A model generated the notes under the pieces. The model made no database searches. It was given only the letters and a program-made list of their open reading frames with translations, and was not told the origin of the DNA. This document shows, one piece after another, positions 57,446 through 64,000 of a stretch of DNA of 64,000 nucleotides. This DNA comes from Trichomonas vaginalis G3 (Eukaryota > Parabasalia > Trichomonadida > Trichomonadidae). The DNA lies in the NCBI RefSeq assembly GCF_026262505.1, contig NC_067207.1, positions 2,922,252-2,986,251 of the forward strand, given 5' to 3'. Position 1 is the first letter of the stretch. Every line of letters begins with the position of its first letter. Position numbers and translations under genes: made by a program.

Positions 57446-58390
57446 TTACTCTTCAAGCTGGAAAAGAGATAACACCTGCTTACTAATGAATTCGAAGTTA
57501 GGATACATCTGAATGCACGTAATTATGTCACTTGGTAAAATTGAAGGGTTTTGTCTTCTTGTTTCGAATTCTTCGTTCTTTTTGAGTTCATTTAAGTTGA
57601 TGTTTTTGAAGTTTCGCTTGTTTTCATCGTACTGGGATTTGTATTTGTTAATTTTGTCTTTAAATTGCTGAGCAACTCCATCTTCTGAGTTCTTTGTAAG
57701 CTTAACATTGATCAGGCGTGCCAAAGCATTCTCTTCGGCGTTGTATTGAATCGGAAATAGTGTAATAAATCCTTCTTGCGACTGTGGCTCTTTTAGAAGA
57801 GGAATTGGCTGTGCATACTTAAGCATATGGTCTTTGAAGAAGTCTGTGAGCTCTTTGCTCTTGGAAAATTGAGAGCCACGAGCTGAAGTTAACATATAAT
57901 TTTCAAATTGAAGAGCGTATTGAGAAATGGATGGTAAAAATGATATGGCACGATTTGAGTCACCGCCAATATCTAATCTGACTTGAGAAATTTCGTGTGA
58001 AGTTTTAATTATTTGTAAAATATACGAAAAAATTGCTTTTTGAACTAATTCTCGTGCATTACTGTCTATAGTGATACCAGACTTCTTCAGGCGGCGATTT
58101 ATTAGTGCTGTTATACCGGAAATAAAAGATTCTGTTTGGGCCAATTGAATTACTTGTTTTTCCTGCTTTGTTTTCTTCGAATTTGTTTTAGTTGGTTGGA
58201 ATACGTACGGTTCTTGATATTTTGGTTTAATTTTAGTGAACTCTCCAGTTTTTGTATTTTTTGGATGGTCAACTGAGAGTCCTTTCTCTGAAACTGGCAC
58301 GAAAACCTCATATTCATTAATATGCAAGCTTGTTGGATTCTTAATTTCCATATAAATATGAGAAGAAGAACCAGATCTTTTTTCACTCAT
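57446..58390 (-). CDS. Hypothetical protein, possible histone-fold (TAF4-like) segment
   Basis: The 314-residue protein has a basic linker at about 55-85 (KTNSKKTKQEKQ). Residues 90-135 (ALINRRLKKSGITIDSNARE then LVQKAIFSYILQIIKTSHEI) form three helices in the length pattern of a TAF4-type histone fold, and a basic/charged coiled region lies near 240-285. TAF4 is a subunit of TFIID. The similarity is by pattern only and other helical proteins fit too. A TCACATTTGG initiator lies directly before the ATG. Gene intact. Confidence 0.5.
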   Translation of the reverse strand: MSEKRSGSSSHIYMEIKNPTSLHINEYEVFVPVSEKGLSVDHPKNTKTGEFTKIKPKYQEPYVFQPTKTNSKKTKQEKQVIQLAQTESFISGITALINRRLKKSGITIDSNARELVQKAIFSYILQIIKTSHEISQVRLDIGGDSNRAISFLPSISQYALQFENYMLTSARGSQFSKSKELTDFFKDHMLKYAQPIPLLKEPQSQEGFITLFPIQYNAEENALARLINVKLTKNSEDGVAQQFKDKINKYKSQYDENKRNFKNINLNELKKNEEFETRRQNPSILPSDIITCIQMYPNFEFISKQVLSLFQLEE

Positions 58391-58400
58391 CCAAATGTGA
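58391..58400 (-). promoter_or_regulatory. Trichomonad initiator (TCACATTTGG)
   Basis: Minus-strand TCACATTTGG runs directly into the ATG at 58390. This gives a leader of only about 8 bases, within the very short leaders known for trichomonads. Confidence 0.65.
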
Positions 58401-58861
58401 CAATTGTAAACTACTCAATTAATATATGAAAATTTGAATCACTATAAATACATAGATTGCATTAGATTGAAGAGTTTTAACTCGTGTTAGGTGTTTTAGC
58501 ACATGTGGCAATACATTCTATTTCAAATAAAAGATGATATAGAGATACATAGCATATTTCAAAATAAATAGAAGTATTATAAGTGACATTAATTGTATGA
58601 TATCTAATTTCAAGCTTTGCACATTAGAAATTACAGACCAGTATGTTAATTTGATTATATAAATCAGAAAATAACATCAATTATCCTTCCCCAAAAGAAA
58701 TCTGATAAGATTTAAGTTATCCCAAAAACGAAAAAGCTAACTTGAAAATACTCATTATATTTATTCTTAAACAAAATTGATTTTGAAATGTAATAAAATT
58801 ATATTTCGAAAAATTTGATAAAATTTATAGAAATAAGCATGTAACAACCGTAATATATCTA
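58401..58861. other. Intergenic region
   Basis: AT-rich, nothing recognised. Confidence 0.5.
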
Positions 58862-59833
58862 TTAGAACATTCCCAAAGTTAAAAATGAGCCCACATATAT
58901 ATTGTAATTATATGGTTGAATTCTTGCATGAGTAATTGGATCTGTTGGACAGTTCAATTTTCTTGTTTGAGAGTTTTTGATTGTAAATTTCCTTTGTTCT
59001 TCACTAATTACTCTTACAAGATTGTTAATTCTGATTAAATTATTACCATAACACTTTTCATATATTAATTCATCACCGCTTTTCCTGCAGACCAGTGTAA
59101 GCCCTGATGCTATATTATCAATGAGACTACACCCATACATATGAACTTTTGCTATTTCCGCATAAACAATCCATGCACCCCTATTGTCGATTAAATTACA
59201 TGATTTAATTAGAAAAGAATTTTGTGAATCATGATGGGCTGCACATGCACTAGCATCTCTCTCGTTGTTTGAGGATTTGTAAGAAGTAAAAGTAGTATTT
59301 GAATTAGAACCACAACTTCTTATGTGATATAAAGAACCTGTATAGGTGTAACTAGAAGATACATTGCATGATTGAATTTCAATTCCACCTGATACCATAC
59401 AAATTGTTCCTGAGCCCAGTCTGTTTGATTTTCCGGCGTTTTCAATAGAAGAATAGATTATCTTATTTTTGAAACTCTCATACGCGCTAATTTCTGAATA
59501 ACTATATACTCCTTTTGTAAATTCTGAAGAAACAGATGAATCGTCGCTATAAATTCTGTCTTGAACGCATTGTCCTTTTTCTTTAAATAAAATACTTCCT
59601 CCTTCTCCACCATATCTTGAACAACTTATAAACTCTGATGTATCACACAAAAGCTTTGTTGCCAACGTATTTGAAATTATCTTAATTGCCCCTTGTGTTA
59701 TTAATAAACGAAATTTGCATAAACTAACATAGTAATTGTACTCAATGGCATCAACTGCCTTACTTTGATGTGTATAAGTTTTGTGTGGTATGATATTGGA
59801 GTAAAATTCTTCCCAACAACCATGATGATTCAT
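58862..59833 (-). CDS. Beta-helix (polymorphic-protein-like) surface family member
   Basis: The 323-residue protein contains repeated short beta-strand units such as GGEGGSILFKEKG, ISAYESFKNKIIYSSIENAG, GSGTICMVSGGIEIQSCNVS, LIKSCNLIDNRGAWIVYAEI and VHMYGCSLIDNIASG, as expected of a right-handed beta helix. Chlamydial polymorphic membrane protein-like families with GGx(I/L) and SCN units are expanded in trichomonads. Usual members are longer, with a C-terminal membrane segment; this one lacks both that and a clear signal peptide, so it may be a shortened copy. ATG at 59833. Confidence 0.55.
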   Translation of the reverse strand: MNHHGCWEEFYSNIIPHKTYTHQSKAVDAIEYNYYVSLCKFRLLITQGAIKIISNTLATKLLCDTSEFISCSRYGGEGGSILFKEKGQCVQDRIYSDDSSVSSEFTKGVYSYSEISAYESFKNKIIYSSIENAGKSNRLGSGTICMVSGGIEIQSCNVSSSYTYTGSLYHIRSCGSNSNTTFTSYKSSNNERDASACAAHHDSQNSFLIKSCNLIDNRGAWIVYAEIAKVHMYGCSLIDNIASGLTLVCRKSGDELIYEKCYGNNLIRINNLVRVISEEQRKFTIKNSQTRKLNCPTDPITHARIQPYNYNIYVGSFLTLGMF

Positions 59834-60909
59834 TTCAAATAAAAATAGAAGTTTGAATTTGACTCAATAATATGATTGAAAAAAATTATGATTATTATAA
59901 TTCGGTAAATACTCGATGTCTATGTTATTTTCATCAATGAGTGATCATTTATAATTTGAATTGAATTCAATAATGATAATAAAATATCACATTATAATTG
60001 ATTATATCTGGGGTTCCTGAAGTGTCTTAATGTCAAATATAATAATACATTTGAAAGACATTTCAAAAATTTTTAAAAGAAATTCGGATCAAAATCATTC
60101 AAATATATTTATAGAATATATTTAGATTTGTTTATATCCAATATAAAAAAATTAACATCACATGCGAAAATATTTCAATGGTCTTGTTTTTTTACTTGAA
60201 CATTTTAAAATGGTAAATTTGTACGAATATCAAAAATCACTGAGAATGATAAATTGTAGTCTTAATTGAATAAGTGCTTTAAACGATTAATTCTCTCAAT
60301 CCTCTCAAATGTATAAAAAATCGTTTGAACTTACAGTAAATACTGCTCGATAGAGATTTTGCTAAATTTGATATTAAAATTGATGTTGATCTTGAATTAG
60401 ATTAACTTTATTGAAGAACTGATTGATTTCTCTTCAGATCTTTAATTTGTCGGCATGCATATAATGATATACATTTTGAGTGTAGAAATGAAGACTTTCA
60501 AAATTAATTCGAATCAAATTCTTAATGAAATAAAACATTATTTAAATATAACGAGTAAAATAAACCATTTCAAAAGAAATTGATAAACTTATCTCAAGGA
60601 GAATGAAAATACGAAACTCTGTAATATCAACAAAATAATAAAAAAAATCTTTCGAAATTTATCAGAATTAAAAACCTGAGATTCATGTATATAAACTCAA
60701 ATAGATGAGTATTTTTCCATGTGCTATAATTATGTGAATATTAAGGTAATTCCAAGGAATAATTTTTATGTTTATCTATTATTTATTTTGGGTTTTGTTT
60801 GTCAATGTCTGCTATTTCTATATTTAGCCTTTTTATAGTGAAAATTTTATTAAAATTGCAGGAGACATATCGTCAATAATCGTCGGAATCTTTGACCTTT
60901 CAAAGAAAA
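59834..60909. other. Intergenic region
   Basis: 1.1 kb, AT-rich; no gene, tRNA or repeat recognised. TTTCAAAGAAAA directly before the next ATG may serve as an initiator. Confidence 0.45.
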
Positions 60910-63900
60910 ATGCATCATTCAACGATTACTGAGTCAATTCTGAACATTTTGGAAACAAATGATCAGTCACTTGATGAAATAAGTACTAAATTTCATCATG
61001 CATATGATTTCAATGATCGTTCCGCATTACTTTCAGCAATATCAATTTTAATTCTCGAAGGAATCCTTGATAGCCACCAAAAAATTATAGGTGTGTGGTT
61101 AATATTCATGGAGTATTCAAAATTGCCTATTTCTCAAAGCCCGTTTTTTGAATTTTTTAAAAGTATAGATAATCCAATCCAAAAAGATGACAGTAATGCT
61201 ATCAATCTTTCGAAGCTTATACTCATACAATCCCAAAATTTAACAAAAATCGGTGAAATGAAGCCCGGAGAAGCAAAAATCAATCTTGATAACGACGAAA
61301 AAAAGAAATTTGAAGAAAAATACTCTATTGATAAAATACAAGCCATTACAGCCGTTGAGAATATCCTACAAAGAACTCCTGCAATTCATCACCCGATTTT
61401 TCTTGAAGTTTTATTTTTGAAAATAATCAATAAGCCTGTAGATACAATACTCGATATGTTGAAATCAGATAATTATAGAGATTTCGGTGAGCCAGGAAAG
61501 TTCACAATCAGTGCTTTAATCGAAGTAAGTTCTTTTCTCAAAGATGACTTACGTTACGCATACGCAGCTATTCTCTCCTTCTTCAAGTTCAGCCGCGACG
61601 CATTAAATCAGCTCCCAGACGAAGCTTACGCCCCAATTATTTTCTTCCATTACATAAAAGAGCTTTGTGATGATAATAACTCTCCAAAGTCAGGAGAATT
61701 TGCATTGTTCTCTCTCAAAAACTACGATCTATTCGATATTATTGGAAAATGGATTGATATTTCTTATAATAATTTTTCGAAGCAGTTTTTCACACTTATT
61801 TCAATTCATTTACAAAGTCTTTTGTATCTTGTTATAAAGACACAAACACCGCCGGATTATAACTTCATTTGTTCGAATATTCTTCCATTATTATGCAAAG
61901 TTGCCGTAAAAGAGCGTCCGACACCATTTACAGAGGCAACGTTTCGTGTTATATTACCAGGAAGAGGCAGAAGGCAAAACGAATTCACAAAACTTTACAA
62001 ATATTTCCAAGCAATTTGCAAAGACTCTTCTACAGCAAATCTCGTCAAGAGAGTATTAAATGACGATTTGAAAAAGTCCCACGTGTCAACAAGTAATGTT
62101 TATCGTAGAAAATGTCTTCCATATACAGAATTTTCTGATTTTCTCTCTTTAATCACTCCATCGTTAATCAGTTCGAGCAACATTACAGAAAACAGTCTTG
62201 AATACTGTGCTTTTGTCCTTTTCCACAAACTTATTAAATATTCTGAGTCAACAACCGTGAAAGAGTCATTAATTCGACTTGTTACTAACAGATTCTATAC
62301 AGACCATACTAATTCTGCACAAAACATCTTCCCTTACGTTGTAGAATTTCTTTCTTCTCCAAAATTAGCTCCATACGCTGCCAAAATCATCAGCAACACA
62401 ATAGAACTCGCACCTGTTGACTCCATCAACTATATCAATACGAAACTACACTCGAATTACTCAAATTTCGAACAAATTGTTCAGAGCACGAACAGCGACG
62501 ATAGCGTCATTGCCGCCTTCATAACAGTGGCCAGGAACATGAACAGCTTGTATTTCAAGTACAAAAGCCCTGTAAAAGAGATTCCAAGTTTTACGAATTT
62601 TATTTTGAAAGATACGTTCCATATGATCGTCCATCATAAGTTCCAATCGAAGTACAACAAGTGGAAGATCCTCAAATCCCTTGTAGATGCTTGCAAAGAC
62701 TTATTAGATACTGATGATTCTTTTTGTGACATGATTCATCAGTCAGAGACCTTCTCATCCGCATTGTTATCCCTTATAACAGTATCCGCTGCAGCCATTA
62801 ACCCCAACGATCAGCAGAACCAGACAGATCAAGTTTATGTCGACAGAGTTGACGTAAACTACCCACTTGAATGCGAGATATCAACTCTTAAGTTCCTCAA
62901 GATCGTTTTGTCCAGATATCTTGAGAAAAACAAGGAACTTTCTCCTTTATGCAAATTATTCTTCAACACGAAGAGCGACGTCAGCGGAATCTTCTCTACA
63001 TTGATCGGTTTCTTGGCCGTGCAGCTTCCTGGAGGAAGTTCTGAAGAATTGGCCGGAATTTCCCTTTCAATTATCGAAATTCTTTGCAAGATCGCCGCAA
63101 TGATGAAGGATGTCTCCGTAGATGCTTATTACCCTGAAGAAAAACAGAAAATTTTGAACCAAATCGCAAAAGGAAATTTGATCGACGATTCAAGTGGAAA
63201 TCATTATATTTCGATGCTTGACTTCATAGCCAACACACTGATGACGCAGCCGGCCTTCGCGTTCTCTTTTGTCCAACACACGGCGAAATCAATTTTCCAA
63301 TCAATGATTAAAGCCAAGAAAATCGAAAAATTCGAAGATTCAAGGCTTCTTCTTAGTCTATCAAGACTTATCGCCAACATGTATAGGAAATTGTCCGCAA
63401 ATTCAAAGACATTAAAGGAAATTGCGGGAAGTGACACAAAATCTGACTTCTGGAGCCAGGCAAAGAAGATTATTAAGCTTGATGACCAGAATCCTGATCC
63501 AAATATCATTTTGGCCCAATCTTTCTTGATGCAAGCTCATTTATGTTATCTTTGCTCCCACGTCGGCCAAGCGAAGGCAGAAATCGACGATATAGGAGTC
63601 ACAAACATGATCCGTTCTGTTGTTAATAAGTTATCTCTTACAAAAATTGAGATATCCGAAGAATTAAAGCTCGAAATCGACTTATCTAAGTTCCATAAGG
63701 ACAGGCATGAGTACGGCGATGATTATTACGTTGATATCGACTTACTTAAATTTTATTATGAAGATATCGACCAAAAATTTGTTGAAGAACTCAAGAAATT
63801 TAACAAAGACTTGTCGGTAATTGATGCAACAACACAATATATATCGACGATCATCGATTATATTAAGCTTTATGCCTTAATTGACCCAGATTCTCCGAAA

Positions 63901-64000
63901 TTCAATGAAGATGGAAAGAGTTACGACCATAAGGAGTTGATTGAGTTAGTTAAGAATGTAATGAATAACAATCTCCCAGAAAGTTTGATTACAACTGTTT
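60910..64000 (+). CDS. Very large helical-solenoid protein, partial
   Basis: The frame is open for 1030 codons from ATG 60910 to the window edge. It is leucine-rich and helical throughout. Residues 40-90 (LLSAISILILEGILDSHQKI and then GVWLIFMEYSKLPISQSPFF) resemble the start of CNOT11, where an ALVML..QRL.ALFLLWEMY....NPF pattern occurs. A later segment, YGDDYYVDIDLLKFYYEDID (about 935-955), recalls the Y-G-x-x-Y-x-D-L segment of Nup192/Nup205 nuclear pore scaffolds. The length suits Nup205 (about 2000 residues) better than CNOT11 (about 500). I favour a nuclear-pore-type scaffold with low certainty. Confidence 0.55.
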   Translation, partial: MHHSTITESILNILETNDQSLDEISTKFHHAYDFNDRSALLSAISILILEGILDSHQKIIGVWLIFMEYSKLPISQSPFFEFFKSIDNPIQKDDSNAINLSKLILIQSQNLTKIGEMKPGEAKINLDNDEKKKFEEKYSIDKIQAITAVENILQRTPAIHHPIFLEVLFLKIINKPVDTILDMLKSDNYRDFGEPGKFTISALIEVSSFLKDDLRYAYAAILSFFKFSRDALNQLPDEAYAPIIFFHYIKELCDDNNSPKSGEFALFSLKNYDLFDIIGKWIDISYNNFSKQFFTLISIHLQSLLYLVIKTQTPPDYNFICSNILPLLCKVAVKERPTPFTEATFRVILPGRGRRQNEFTKLYKYFQAICKDSSTANLVKRVLNDDLKKSHVSTSNVYRRKCLPYTEFSDFLSLITPSLISSSNITENSLEYCAFVLFHKLIKYSESTTVKESLIRLVTNRFYTDHTNSAQNIFPYVVEFLSSPKLAPYAAKIISNTIELAPVDSINYINTKLHSNYSNFEQIVQSTNSDDSVIAAFITVARNMNSLYFKYKSPVKEIPSFTNFILKDTFHMIVHHKFQSKYNKWKILKSLVDACKDLLDTDDSFCDMIHQSETFSSALLSLITVSAAAINPNDQQNQTDQVYVDRVDVNYPLECEISTLKFLKIVLSRYLEKNKELSPLCKLFFNTKSDVSGIFSTLIGFLAVQLPGGSSEELAGISLSIIEILCKIAAMMKDVSVDAYYPEEKQKILNQIAKGNLIDDSSGNHYISMLDFIANTLMTQPAFAFSFVQHTAKSIFQSMIKAKKIEKFEDSRLLLSLSRLIANMYRKLSANSKTLKEIAGSDTKSDFWSQAKKIIKLDDQNPDPNIILAQSFLMQAHLCYLCSHVGQAKAEIDDIGVTNMIRSVVNKLSLTKIEISEELKLEIDLSKFHKDRHEYGDDYYVDIDLLKFYYEDIDQKFVEELKKFNKDLSVIDATTQYISTIIDYIKLYALIDPDSPKFNEDGKSYDHKELIELVKNVMNNNLPESLITTV

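Overview
The window looks like nuclear DNA of a parabasalid protist (a Trichomonas or Tritrichomonas type genome). The support is: intron-less, AT-rich host genes; trichomonad-type initiators (TCA followed by C/A and T-rich bases) just upstream of several start codons; a BspA-like leucine-rich-repeat surface protein, an ankyrin-repeat protein and a beta-helix protein of the kinds expanded in these parasites; and a large Polinton/Maverick. The species cannot be fixed from sequence alone.

Layout. 1-2740: end of one Polinton (packaging ATPase start, a virion-type protein and four small genes), cut by the window edge. 3063-5480: nested small DNA transposons. A 732-bp element with 4-bp target duplications received a second copy of itself in opposite orientation, and both sit in an older relative that also carries five back-to-back perfect or near-perfect hairpins (4953-5264). 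5592-31080: a second Polinton of 25.5 kb with inverted terminal repeats whose 196-bp cores look identical. It carries a D12-class adenine DNA methyltransferase, a phage-like fibre protein with a tail-collar end, integrase, protein-primed DNA polymerase B, three KilA-N family loci (one with a T5orf172/GIY-YIG-like end), packaging ATPase, SF3 helicase, penton-like and major capsid proteins and a 954-residue coiled-coil protein. It is treated here as a fossil: several loci (at least about five) are broken, although most long frames are open.

31081-64000: host DNA. In order: an armadillo-like protein; a coiled-coil protein; an HxxxDG acyltransferase gene split by a 2.1-kb DNA transposon with an 8-bp target duplication; a large single-pass surface protein whose cytoplasmic tail has a ubiquitin-interacting-like motif; an ankyrin protein; an unknown helical protein; a BspA-like protein followed by a 1.05-kb Mutator-like MITE and a decayed BspA paralogue; three tRNA-Gly(GCC) genes, two of them in a 204-bp inverted duplication; chaperonin subunit CCT4; two unknown or poorly known genes; and the first 1030 codons of a very large helical protein running off the right edge.

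How the parts relate. The Polinton genes share a T-rich TATTTTTA-like element about 15-25 bases before the ATG, unlike the initiator seen before several host genes, so the element seems to have its own promoter code. Its capsid, penton, ATPase, polymerase, helicase and integrase form the usual Polinton particle and replication set. The methyltransferase, KilA-N cluster, GATC-centred palindromic repeats and fibre are accessory modules and the most interesting part of the window.
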